Position numbers and translations under genes: made by a program
The notes under the pieces: generated by a model
The model's input: the letters and a program-made list of their open reading frames with translations, nothing else
Databases searched by the model: none
What the model was told of the DNA's origin: nothing
In this document: positions 1-5,862 of the stretch, piece after piece
How the letters are laid out: every line of letters starts with the position of its first letter
Numbering within the stretch: the stretch's first letter is position 1
Assembly (NCBI GenBank): GCA_023460155.1
Contig: JAEWRF010000134.1
Location: 1 to 12,725, forward strand
Length of the DNA: 12,725 nt
DNA from: Bacillota bacterium
GTDB taxonomy: Bacteria > Bacillota > Clostridia > Oscillospirales > Acutalibacteraceae
Direction: 5' to 3'

Positions 1-3
1 GCT

Positions 4-67
4 CTCCCCCTATGGTGATCCCTGTAATATTTTTCTTCATCATAGCGCGCGTGGAAGATTTTGTCAA
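4..67 (-). promoter_or_regulatory. Leftward sigma-A promoter and ribosome binding site of a gene lying off the left edge
   Basis: On the minus strand a perfect TTGACA (62-67) is followed after exactly 17 bases by TATGAT (39-44), a strong housekeeping-type promoter. Transcription would begin near position 32. The short leader ends with AGGGGGAG (complement of 4-11), a good Shine-Dalgarno site, so the start codon should fall a few bases beyond the left edge. ATG codons at 38-43 on this strand overlap the -10 box and cannot be the start. The downstream gene is not visible. Confidence 0.6.
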
Positions 68-105
68 CCGAAGGCGAATTACAGTTTCGGTTTTCAAATC
101 TTCCA
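52..105. repeat. Long interrupted inverted repeat between divergent promoters
   Basis: Outer arms TGGAAGATTT (52-61) and AAATCTTCCA (96-105) pair perfectly. Inner arms AACCGAA (66-72) and TTCGGTT (86-92) also pair perfectly, separated from the outer arms by 4 and 3 unpaired bases, with a 13-base apical segment. The left half covers the -35 box and part of the spacer of the leftward promoter, which suits an operator. A TTTTT run at 106-110 also makes it resemble a rightward terminator, but no rightward gene precedes it if the leftward promoter is real. Confidence 0.5.
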
Positions 106-120
106 TTTTTAAAATGAATA

Positions 121-129
121 TGTTACAAT
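121..129 (+). promoter_or_regulatory. Extended -10 promoter of the aminotransferase gene
   Basis: TGTTACAAT is a TGn extended -10 element with a 5/6 match to TATAAT. No good -35 box lies 17 bases upstream, which extended -10 promoters can tolerate. The leader to the TTG start at 174 would be about 38 bases and carries AGGGAG at 160-165. Confidence 0.4.
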
Positions 130-173
130 ATGAATCAAAACGCAAAGCGAATTGCAGATAGGGAGTGTTTCCA

Positions 174-1343
174 TTGGAGTTTTCCAAACGGATGAATTAC
201 TTTGATACGGGAGTCTTTTCGGCTCTCGCGCAGATGAAGAATGAAAAAAAGGCCGCCGGTGCAACGGTAATCGACCTGAGCGTCGGGGCGCCGAATATTC
301 CGCCCGCCCCACACATCATGGAGGCTCTTGCACAGAGCGCGCGGGAAAAAGAGAATTACGTCTATGCCCTGAACGATACACCGGAGCTGATTGAGGCCGT
401 GTGCGCCTGGTATCGCCGCCGCTACGGCGTGGAACTGGACGGAGCCGCGGAGGTCGCCTCGCTGCTTGGCTCACAGGACGGACTTTCCCATATTGCGCTT
501 TCCGTTATCGACCCCGGGGACCTTGTGCTGGTGCCGGACCCCGGCTACCCAATTTTCGGGGACGGTCCGGTGCTTGCGGGAGCGGAGCTTTACCGCATGC
601 CGCAGACGCCGGAAACCGGCTGCGTGGTGGATTTGAAGGCGGTCCCGGATGAAATTGCACGAAGGGCAAAATTCATGATCGTTTCCTATCCGGCCAATCC
701 GGTGACAAGCATCGCGCCGCCGTCCTTCTATGAGGAACTGGTTTCGTTTGCGAAGCGGTACGACATCCTTGTGCTGCATGACAACGCCTACAGCGAGCTG
801 GTGTTTGACGGCGCGAAATGCGGAAGCTTCCTTCAGTACGAAGGCGCGAAGGAGGTTGGGGTCGAATTCAACTCCCTTTCCAAAACATACGGCCTGGCGG
901 GCGCCCGCATCGGCTTTGCGGTCGGGAACCGAGAGGTGATCGGCAAGCTGAAGGCCCTGAAATCCAATCTGGATTACGGAATGTTCCTGCCCGTTCAGAA
1001 GGCCGCCGTGGCGGCGCTGACGGGACCGCAGGACTGTGTGGAAACCACCCGCCGCGCGTATGAAAAGCGCCGGGACGTGCTGGTGGAGGGCCTCAACGCG
1101 GTCGGCTGGAAGATGGAGAAACCGAAAGCCACCATGTTTGTTTGGGCTAAAATTCCGGAGCCTTTTACGGACAGCGTAAAATTTGTGCGGGAGCTTTTGA
1201 ACCGCGCGGGGGTGCTGGTGACACCCGGCTCGGCGTTCGGCCCATCCGGGGAAGGGTATGTGCGCATGGCTCTGGTGCAGGACGAGGCGGATATGCGGCT
1301 CGCGGTGAAAAATATCGACGAGAGCGGAATCCTGAAAGAATAA
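174..1343 (+). CDS. Class I/II (fold type I) PLP-dependent aminotransferase, LL-diaminopimelate aminotransferase-like
   Basis: A cytosolic pyridoxal-phosphate enzyme of 389 residues, normal length for the family. The N-terminal motif around DLSVGAPNIPPAPH matches the substrate-binding opening of DapL/AspC-like aminotransferases. DPGYPIF, NPVTSIAP and HDNAYSELVF are the usual cofactor-pocket segments, and SLSKTYGLAGARIGF carries the Schiff-base lysine (about residue 237). A GTG at 165 is in frame, but the Shine-Dalgarno AGGGAG (160-165) would overlap it, whereas it sits 8 bases before TTG 174. The protein then begins MEFSKRMNYF, as homologues do. The true amino donor and acceptor cannot be read from sequence. 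Such proteins are often labelled LL-DAP aminotransferase, but alanine, aspartate or aromatic specificity is possible. The gene stands alone, with its own promoter and terminator. Confidence 0.9.
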   Translation: MEFSKRMNYFDTGVFSALAQMKNEKKAAGATVIDLSVGAPNIPPAPHIMEALAQSAREKENYVYALNDTPELIEAVCAWYRRRYGVELDGAAEVASLLGSQDGLSHIALSVIDPGDLVLVPDPGYPIFGDGPVLAGAELYRMPQTPETGCVVDLKAVPDEIARRAKFMIVSYPANPVTSIAPPSFYEELVSFAKRYDILVLHDNAYSELVFDGAKCGSFLQYEGAKEVGVEFNSLSKTYGLAGARIGFAVGNREVIGKLKALKSNLDYGMFLPVQKAAVAALTGPQDCVETTRRAYEKRRDVLVEGLNAVGWKMEKPKATMFVWAKIPEPFTDSVKFVRELLNRAGVLVTPGSAFGPSGEGYVRMALVQDEADMRLAVKNIDESGILKE

Positions 1344-1348
1344 TAAAA

Positions 1349-1384
1349 GCGGCGGGCGGATTTGAAAAGATCCGCCCGCCGTTG
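1349..1384. terminator. Bidirectional terminator between aminotransferase and pentapeptide-repeat genes
   Basis: Arms GGCGGGCGGAT (1351-1361) and ATCCGCCCGCC (1370-1380) are perfect and extend by one C-G pair, with an 8-base loop. The right flank is T-rich on the plus strand and the left flank is T-rich when read on the minus strand, so it can serve both convergent genes. Confidence 0.85.
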
Positions 1385-1385
1385 T

Positions 1386-2030
1386 TTATTTTACAATGAG
1401 GCCGAGGTAGCGCGCGAGTTCGCAGGCCTGCAGCGGCGTGACGGCGGCGCCGCGGAGCTCGGGCCCGGAAAGAACGATTCCTTCGATTTCGTCGCTGGTC
1501 AGGTCCATTCCTTTCAGCGGCGTGTGCAGAAAAACCGCCCTTCTCAGGCCGCAGTCCGCAAATTCAACGGAGGTCGGAGCGCATTCTTCAAAATTTCCCT
1601 CCGAAAAGTCACAGCCTTTCAACAAAACGTATTTCAGCTTGGAGCCGACGAAACTGATCAGTCTCCCTTTGCAGTCTTCAAAAAGCATGTGCTCGATAAA
1701 AGACTCGGAAAAGTCGGCGCCGACGGCTTTGCACTGCCGGAGTTCCACCCGGCGGAAGCCGCAGCGCTGAAAAGCAAAGTTGGAAAGATCGCAGTTCTCA
1801 AACAGAACGTCCGTAAAAAAGGCTCCGTCGGCGCCGCAGTCCTCAAACCGGCAGCCCTCGAACCGGCAGCCCTTAAATTCCGCTGCGCCGAGTGCCAGTC
1901 CGGCGAAAGAAATATTTTGAAACTCCGCTTCCTCGACCGTGCTTTCTTCTTCCGCGGCGCGCCGGAGAAGGGCTTGTGCATCCGCGGCCGGCTGGAGCAA
2001 TTCCGGCAGCCTGCAATTTTCCCGTTTCAA
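1386..2030 (-). CDS. Qnr-like pentapeptide-repeat protein
   Basis: A 214-residue protein that is almost entirely pentapeptide repeats. From residue 34 to 198 it can be divided into 33 consecutive five-residue units with F or L mostly at the same position (for example AEF, CRF, VLF, CDL, GADFS) and no insertion. It ends with a short helical tail, PLQACELARYLGLIVK. Length, right-handed beta-helix periodicity, the QCKAVGADFSESF segment and the C-terminal helix all recall Qnr/MfpA proteins, which mimic DNA, bind gyrase or topoisomerase IV and can protect them from quinolones or toxins. That function is inferred; many pentapeptide proteins have none known. The start is TTG, directly preceded by an in-frame TAA, with GGAAAGGCGGG upstream. 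No signal peptide is seen. It is divergent from splB and convergent with the aminotransferase. Confidence 0.85.
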   Translation of the reverse strand: MKRENCRLPELLQPAADAQALLRRAAEEESTVEEAEFQNISFAGLALGAAEFKGCRFEGCRFEDCGADGAFFTDVLFENCDLSNFAFQRCGFRRVELRQCKAVGADFSESFIEHMLFEDCKGRLISFVGSKLKYVLLKGCDFSEGNFEECAPTSVEFADCGLRRAVFLHTPLKGMDLTSDEIEGIVLSGPELRGAAVTPLQACELARYLGLIVK

Positions 2031-2054
2031 TTAGATCCCGCCTTTCCTGCTGCC

Positions 2055-2063
2055 ATTGTACCA
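2055..2063 (-). promoter_or_regulatory. Extended -10 promoter of the pentapeptide-repeat gene
   Basis: Read on the minus strand this is TGGTACAAT, a TGn extended -10 with one mismatch to TATAAT, about 25 bases before the TTG start. No convincing -35 box was found upstream. The predicted leader is short, roughly 18 bases. Confidence 0.4.
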
Positions 2064-2124
2064 CAGCGGTGCGGCAAAGAAAACCGGGAGGCGGAAAAGC
2101 AAATTGCCCCGGGGAAGAAAAACG

Positions 2125-2154
2125 TTCATAATAAAGCGATTTTTCCCCATAATA
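2125..2154 (+). promoter_or_regulatory. splB promoter, compatible with forespore sigma-G/F or sigma-A
   Basis: CATAATA (2148-2154) fits the -10 consensus of forespore sigma factors, and TTCATA (2125-2130) lies 17 bases upstream, matching the ATA core of their -35. The same boxes read as a moderate sigma-A promoter (TTCATA-17-CATAAT). In Bacillus subtilis the spl operon is transcribed by sigma-G, which favours the forespore reading; that is inference here. A GGGGTGAT ribosome site follows at 2161-2168. Confidence 0.45.
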
Positions 2155-2172
2155 AGCTCCGGGGTGATGTGT

Positions 2173-3168
2173 ATGTTCCCGGAACAGGTCTATTATGAGC
2201 CGGCGGCTCTTTCCTATGAGCTGGGAAAGCAGCTCAAAGAAAAATATGCCGATGTGCCATGGATTCCGATTGAGAGTCACAATAAGGTTGAATCGCTGCA
2301 GGCCCGTCCGAATTCCGACTTCCCTGTTTTGAAGCGGCTGCTCATTGTGGGGGTTCGGAAAACGCACCGCTATGTCCCCAACCAAAAAAGCTCCGACTTT
2401 CTGGTGCCGTTCACATCCTCCGGATGCAGCGCCATGTGCCTTTACTGCTATCTGGTCTGCAATTACAACAAATGCTCCTATCTGCGGCTTTTCGTGAACC
2501 GGGAGCAGATGCTGGAACGGCTGATGCGCACCGCGATGAAACCCGGGCGGGAGCTGACGTTCGAAATCGGAAGCAACAGCGATCTTGTGCTGGAAAATAC
2601 GATCACCGGAAATTTGGAATGGACGATCGAAAAATTCGCGTCGCAGGAGAGGGGATTTCTGACCTTCCCGACCAAATTCGACCGGGTTGGGCCGCTGCTG
2701 TCCCTGAATCACAGGGGAAGAGCCATCCTGCGGATGAGCGTCAATCCGCAGGAAATCATCTCTCGCGTGGAATTCGGTACCTCTCCGCTCAAAGACAGGA
2801 TCCGCGCGCTCAACGACGTATGTGACGCCGGTTACCGGGTCGGCCTCCTGATTGCACCCGTGATTCTTCTGGAGGACTGGAAGCGCCTGTACACCGAACT
2901 GCTGGATATCCTTGAGGCGGAGCTTTCCCCAAAGGTCCGGCGGGAAATGTTCATCGAGGTGATCTTCATGACCTACAGTTTCGTCCACCGCGCAATCAAC
3001 ACGGAGGCGTTCCCCCATGCGGTTCCCCTTTACGACGCGGATAAGATGACGGGACGCGGAAGAGGAAAATACTGCTACCGCCAGTCCGTCCGGCAGGAGG
3101 CCGAGTGCTTTCTGCGGGAAAAGATCGAAAAAAGGTTCGGGTCGGACAAAATCCTTTACATTGTATAA
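2173..3168 (+). CDS. splB: Spore photoproduct lyase, radical SAM DNA repair enzyme
   Basis: SplB reverses the UV lesion 5-thyminyl-5,6-dihydrothymine in germinating spores using a 4Fe-4S cluster and S-adenosylmethionine. The 331-residue product carries the diagnostic CX3CX2C cluster at C85, C89 and C92 (CSAMCLYC), the opening YYEPAALSYELG, VGVRKTHRYVP, EFGTSPLKDRI and a C-terminal GRGRGKYCYRQ, all typical of the family. Tyrosines flank the third cluster cysteine (Y91, Y93), as in characterised enzymes. By eye, the cysteine that donates hydrogen in the Bacillus enzyme (C141, in FEASCTSD) aligns with S134 in FEIGSNSD. Extra cysteines occur at 96 and 101. ATG 2173 is chosen because GGGGTGAT ends 4 bases before it; ATG 2167 overlaps that site. 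No SplA-like gene and no clear terminator were seen beside it. Confidence 0.93.
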   Translation: MFPEQVYYEPAALSYELGKQLKEKYADVPWIPIESHNKVESLQARPNSDFPVLKRLLIVGVRKTHRYVPNQKSSDFLVPFTSSGCSAMCLYCYLVCNYNKCSYLRLFVNREQMLERLMRTAMKPGRELTFEIGSNSDLVLENTITGNLEWTIEKFASQERGFLTFPTKFDRVGPLLSLNHRGRAILRMSVNPQEIISRVEFGTSPLKDRIRALNDVCDAGYRVGLLIAPVILLEDWKRLYTELLDILEAELSPKVRREMFIEVIFMTYSFVHRAINTEAFPHAVPLYDADKMTGRGRGKYCYRQSVRQEAECFLREKIEKRFGSDKILYIV

Positions 3169-3195
3169 AGATCAATCGAAAATCCGATTTGTATA

Positions 3196-3224
3196 TCGAA
3201 TTTTCTCTGATTTCTTCGAATTTT
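3196..3224 (+). repeat. Short direct repeat upstream of the tRNA promoter
   Basis: TCGAATTTT occurs at 3196-3204 and again at 3216-3224, two helical turns apart, in the AT-rich stretch between splB and the tRNA promoter. It may simply reflect base composition. An activating UP-like role is a guess. Confidence 0.25.
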
Positions 3225-3255
3225 GCTTGTTGTGATGATTTTTCCGGGAAAGGGA

Positions 3256-3283
3256 TTGACAAATGCGTTTGTTTTGGTATAAT
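3256..3283 (+). promoter_or_regulatory. Strong sigma-A promoter of the tRNA pair
   Basis: Consensus TTGACA (3256-3261) and consensus TATAAT (3278-3283) are separated by 16 bases. Transcription would start near 3290, about 20 bases before the mature end of tRNA-Gln. The upstream region is AT-rich, as expected for a stable RNA promoter. Confidence 0.85.
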
Positions 3284-3309
3284 AAATCTTGCTGTTTCAA
3301 ATAAAATAT

Positions 3310-3383
3310 TGCGGAATTGTGTAAAGGTAGCACAACAGACTCTGACTCTGTTTGTGAGGGTTCGAATCCTTCTTCCGCAGCCA
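3310..3383 (+). tRNA. tRNA-Gln, anticodon CTG
   Basis: A full cloverleaf folds: acceptor TGCGGAA (3310-3316) with TTCCGCA (3373-3379), D stem GTGT/GCAC, anticodon stem ACAGA/TCTGT with loop CTCTGAC, and T stem GAGGG/CCTTC enclosing TTCGAAT. The anticodon CTG is at 3342-3344 and reads CAG. The discriminator is G and CCA is encoded (3381-3383). Confidence 0.95.
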
Positions 3384-3384
3384 A

Positions 3385-3401
3385 GGCTCCTTAACGGAGC
3401 C
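3385..3401 (+). other. Small hairpin between the two tRNAs
   Basis: GGCTCC (3385-3390) and GGAGCC (3396-3401) form a 6-bp stem with a 5-base loop in the 25-base spacer. It lies right after the CCA of tRNA-Gln and may guide processing of the joint precursor. The following GTTCTTTCG is too weak for a confident terminator call. Confidence 0.4.
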
Positions 3402-3408
3402 GTTCTTT

Positions 3409-3479
<71 letters not shown>

Positions 3480-3485
<6 letters not shown>

Positions 3486-3531
3486 TAACAAAAAAGGGTT
3501 CGCGTAAGCGGACCCTTTTTTGTTATGGTCG
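3480..3531. terminator. Long bidirectional terminator hairpin overlapping the tRNA-Pro 3' end
   Basis: A 24-bp stem (3480-3503 with 3508-3531, one G-T pair) closes on a GTAA loop. It contains AAAAAA on one side and TTTTTT on the other, so it can stop transcription from the tRNAs and from the convergent TetR gene. The left arm begins inside tRNA-Pro and includes the last acceptor bases, the discriminator and CCA. Confidence 0.85.
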
Positions 3532-3539
3532 GCGCACTG

Positions 3540-4145
3540 TCACAGCGGATCGCCTGGCTGCTCCTGATTTTGTTTTATAATATCGTGCGAAACGGATTCA
3601 AAAAATTTCACCAGCTCTTTTGCCAAAAAAGAGGGGGAGTATTTCATATCGTTATTCAGCCACCACCGTATGGTTGAAACATAAAGGGAAGACACCAGCT
3701 CGACGCATAAATCCCTTGAAATGGAAAACTGTAAAGGAAAACAGCTTTCCAGCTTGTTTTTTAAGGAATTTTCGAGTTTTCTGCTGATTCCGAGCGCTTC
3801 CTTATCATTCAGAATAATCTTGTAAAGCGGCGCGTCCTTTTCAAATATCTTCAGGATCATGCTCAGGTTCTGCAGAAAGCTTTCATAATCCGGTTTTCCG
3901 TTTAAAAGATGTGCCTGTGGTTCCACCGACCCAATGATCGTTTCAATGGCCTCATCCACAGTCTTCTGCAGCAGTTCATATTTGTCGGTGTAATGAAGGT
4001 AAAAGGTAGAGCGGTTAATCATCGCGCCGTCTGCAATATCGTTGACCGTTATGTTCCGGAATCCTTTTTCATCCATCAGTCTGATAAAAGCATCTCGGAT
4101 TAAGCTGCGGGTTCGGATTACGCGCAGATCACGATTACTGGACAA
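3540..4145 (-). CDS. TetR/AcrR-family repressor, divergent to the alpha/beta hydrolase
   Basis: A 201-residue one-component regulator. The N-terminal helix-turn-helix spans about residues 31-56, with recognition region INRSTFYLHYTDKYELL. The remaining helices form the ligand-binding and dimer domain, of a type common in Clostridia. The ligand is unknown. The start is TTG, 7 bases after AGGTGG (complement of 4153-4158). It lies back to back with the hydrolase gene, the usual arrangement when a TetR protein represses its neighbour, and two 11-bp palindromes sit in the gap. Its DNA is strikingly AT-rich: two sampled 60-base lines have 22 and 19 G+C, against 40 in a sampled line of the aminotransferase gene. 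This may indicate later acquisition. The HTH closely resembles that of the second TetR in this window. Confidence 0.9.
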   Translation of the reverse strand: MSSNRDLRVIRTRSLIRDAFIRLMDEKGFRNITVNDIADGAMINRSTFYLHYTDKYELLQKTVDEAIETIIGSVEPQAHLLNGKPDYESFLQNLSMILKIFEKDAPLYKIILNDKEALGISRKLENSLKNKLESCFPLQFSISRDLCVELVSSLYVSTIRWWLNNDMKYSPSFLAKELVKFFESVSHDIIKQNQEQPGDPL

Positions 4146-4167
4146 TTTTCTACCACCTGTCTATTAT

Positions 4168-4178
4168 TCATTGAATGA
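4168..4178. promoter_or_regulatory. Candidate TetR operator 1 (palindrome)
   Basis: TCATTGAATGA is a perfect 11-bp palindrome around a central G, just upstream of the TetR ribosome binding site. AATAAT on the minus strand (complement of 4163-4168) could be the regulator's -10, so binding here would suit autorepression. The -35 for that promoter is not evident. Confidence 0.4.
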
Positions 4179-4225
4179 TCGATGATCCCGTCGGATCTGC
4201 CGCAAAAGCGACAAAATCGCAGGAA

Positions 4226-4261
4226 TCAATCATTGAAAAACTTCTTTTCCCTTATTATACT
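4226..4261 (+). promoter_or_regulatory. Hydrolase promoter with overlapping candidate TetR operator 2
   Basis: TTGAAA (4233-4238) and TATACT (4256-4261) are spaced by 17 bases, each with a single mismatch to the sigma-A consensus. TCAATCATTGA (4226-4236) is a perfect 11-bp palindrome around a central C and overlaps the -35 box. The longer segments 4172-4183 and 4225-4236 are inverted copies of each other with two mismatches, so the regulator may bind both sites. Confidence 0.6.
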
Positions 4262-4294
4262 ACGGTGTAGGATTACAGGAAAGGGGTTCTTCAA

Positions 4295-5482
4295 ATGTCT
4301 AAAAAGTGGATGCCAAAGGATTTTCCGGTCGGACTTTATTATTTGCACCCGGATCAAAGCGTAAATTTTCAAATGAATCGTTTTTATAACTGGTCAAACG
4401 ACCCGGCTATGCTGGAAGAAATGAAAAATGCAGGAAGCCTCATTCATTCCTACAGTGATTTTATTTCAACGTTTATCCGTCTTGGGGAAGAGGCGCTGAA
4501 AAAAGATCAAAAGCTCAGGGCGGCGTTATATTTTCGCGGGGCCGAATTTTTCATTCCGGAAGGCGGCCCGCGCAAACAGGAGCTTCGCAGTCGGTTCCTT
4601 TCGCTCAGCAACGAGTATTACGGCGTAGCCGAGGATCAGCATGCCATGATCCCCTATGAAAACGGATTTATTTCCGCCTACCGGTTTACGCCGAAAAATC
4701 CAAAAGGGACTGTGGTTTTTCTGAACGGGTTTGACGGGTATATTGAAGAAGCTACCCGAATTCTTCTGATTTTCAGGGATGCCGGATATGATACCATCGC
4801 TTTCGACGGCCCCGGGCAGGGCACCGTGCTGGAGGATTACCATATCCCGATGACCCATGAATGGGAAAAACCGACGAAAGCGGTTCTTGACTATTTCGAT
4901 TGCGGCGATGTAACCGTGATCGGCGTATCGCTCGGCGGGTATTTTGCCCTGCGGGCCGCGGCCTACGAAACGAGAATTAAAAAGGCAATCTGCTATGATA
5001 TCCTGCCGGATTTCTTTGAAGTTACCCTGCGTCAGCTTCCGCCTGATCTCAGGGACAAATTCAGAGGCCTGGTCCTTCAGGGAGAGGGAAAGGAGGAAAT
5101 CAATGCGGCAATAAAGCAGATGATGCAAAAAAGCCTGATGCTTGAGTGGGCGCTTTCCCAGGGAATGCATGTAACCGGAAGCGATTCGCCCTACGAGTTT
5201 TTGCGCAGGACCGTTTCCTACCGAACAGCGGATTTTTCACCGCTCCTTACACAGGATGTTCTTCTGCTGGCGGGGCAGGATGATCATTATGTCCCGATCG
5301 AACAGCTTACGGAACAGATCAGTACACTGACAAAGGTTCGTTCCCTTACCGCACGCATGTTTACGGCTAAGGAAACGGCGGGCAACCATTGCCAGCTGGG
5401 CAATATCGGGCTTGCCGTCAAGGTCATGCTGAATTGGCTGGAACAGACAAGCGCTCCGTCCTCTGCCCCGAGCAGAACATAA
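4295..5482 (+). CDS. Alpha/beta hydrolase with N-terminal helical domain
   Basis: A 395-residue cytosolic serine hydrolase. A mainly helical N-terminal region (about 1-120) precedes the alpha/beta core. The oxyanion strand is VVFLNGFDGY, FDGPGQG follows, and the nucleophile elbow GVSLG holds S212. AGQDDHYVP supplies the probable acid (D329 or D330), and GNHCQLG supplies the catalytic histidine H365. This layout resembles the 2,6-dihydropseudooxynicotine hydrolase and FrsA-like group, but the substrate is not predictable. ATG 4295 follows AAGGGG (4281-4286) by 8 bases. No signal peptide is present. The divergent TetR gene and operator-promoter overlap suggest induction by a small molecule, perhaps the substrate or a related compound. 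It appears monocistronic, ending before a hairpin. Confidence 0.88.
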   Translation: MSKKWMPKDFPVGLYYLHPDQSVNFQMNRFYNWSNDPAMLEEMKNAGSLIHSYSDFISTFIRLGEEALKKDQKLRAALYFRGAEFFIPEGGPRKQELRSRFLSLSNEYYGVAEDQHAMIPYENGFISAYRFTPKNPKGTVVFLNGFDGYIEEATRILLIFRDAGYDTIAFDGPGQGTVLEDYHIPMTHEWEKPTKAVLDYFDCGDVTVIGVSLGGYFALRAAAYETRIKKAICYDILPDFFEVTLRQLPPDLRDKFRGLVLQGEGKEEINAAIKQMMQKSLMLEWALSQGMHVTGSDSPYEFLRRTVSYRTADFSPLLTQDVLLLAGQDDHYVPIEQLTEQISTLTKVRSLTARMFTAKETAGNHCQLGNIGLAVKVMLNWLEQTSAPSSAPSRT

Positions 5483-5500
5483 AAATTTGATCGGAATTTC

Positions 5501-5551
5501 ACAGAAGGATCCATGTGCGGGGCAGAGCCTGCCGCATGGATCCTTCTGTTT
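5501..5551 (+). terminator. Terminator hairpin after the hydrolase gene
   Basis: Perfect 15-bp arms ACAGAAGGATCCATG (5501-5515) and CATGGATCCTTCTGT (5535-5549) enclose an apical part that can fold further (GGCAG with CTGCC). Only a short T run follows, so it may be a moderate terminator. Confidence 0.65.
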
Positions 5552-5566
5552 CTCCGCGGTTCCCTA

Positions 5567-5595
5567 TTGACAAAGCAAAACCCCGCGAGTATGAT
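5567..5595 (+). promoter_or_regulatory. Sigma-A promoter of the AbrB-acyltransferase-methyltransferase operon
   Basis: Perfect TTGACA (5567-5572), a 17-base spacer and TATGAT (5590-5595, 5/6) form a strong promoter. Transcription should start near 5602. GAGGTG (5623-5628) then precedes ATG 5635 by 6 bases. Confidence 0.8.
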
Positions 5596-5613
5596 TTGTA
5601 TAACAAAACATAC
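5589..5613. promoter_or_regulatory. Candidate operator overlapping the -10 and start site
   Basis: GTATGATTT (5589-5597) and AAAACATAC (5605-5613) are inverted copies with one mismatch, separated by 7 bases. The site covers the -10 box and the predicted start point, so binding would block transcription. The AbrB-like product of the first gene is the obvious candidate ligand, but this is inference. Confidence 0.5.
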
Positions 5614-5634
5614 TTTTCAGAAGAGGTGCGGAAA

Positions 5635-5862
5635 ATGAACGCTCCAAAGGGAAAACACGCATGGATGGTCCGGGTCGGTGAAAAGGGACAGTTTGTGATA
5701 CCCAAGGAAGCCAGGGAACTTTTTGATATTAAGCCCGGAGATACGCTGATTCTGCTGGGAGATGAAAAACGCGGGATCGCTATCCCGCCGAAGGATGAGC
5801 TTCAAAAATATATCTCCGGGATTTTCGGAGACAATTCCGCAGAGGAAGGCGATCCCAAATGA
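5635..5862 (+). CDS. AbrB/SpoVT-type DNA-binding regulator, first gene of operon
   Basis: A 75-residue protein with one swapped-hairpin AbrB domain in residues 10-53: VRVGEKGQFVIPKEARELF followed by DIKPGDTLILLGDE, the standard fold signature. Such proteins act as dimers or tetramers on DNA. The short acidic tail (about 54-75) is not a recognisable ligand domain. ATG 5635 is chosen because GAGGTG precedes it at good spacing; a longer reading frame begins inside the upstream terminator and is unlikely. Its stop overlaps the next start (ATGA, 5859-5862), so it is translationally coupled to the acyltransferase. It probably regulates its own operon through the dyad at 5589-5613. An antitoxin role (MazE-like fold) is less likely because no small toxin gene follows. 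Confidence 0.87.
   Translation: MNAPKGKHAWMVRVGEKGQFVIPKEARELFDIKPGDTLILLGDEKRGIAIPPKDELQKYISGIFGDNSAEEGDPK

Noticed and set aside
1362..2198. 278-residue open frame on the plus strand
   Set aside because: It runs antisense across the pentapeptide-repeat gene and through the terminator; its apparent repetitiveness mirrors the opposite-strand repeats.
1873..3018. 381-residue open frame on the minus strand
   Set aside because: It is antisense to splB and overlaps the pentapeptide gene in another frame; no domain is seen and splB has clear motifs.
5515..5634. 40-residue N-terminal extension of the AbrB-like protein
   Set aside because: It would start inside the upstream terminator hairpin and before the promoter; ATG 5635 has a proper ribosome site and fits the domain.
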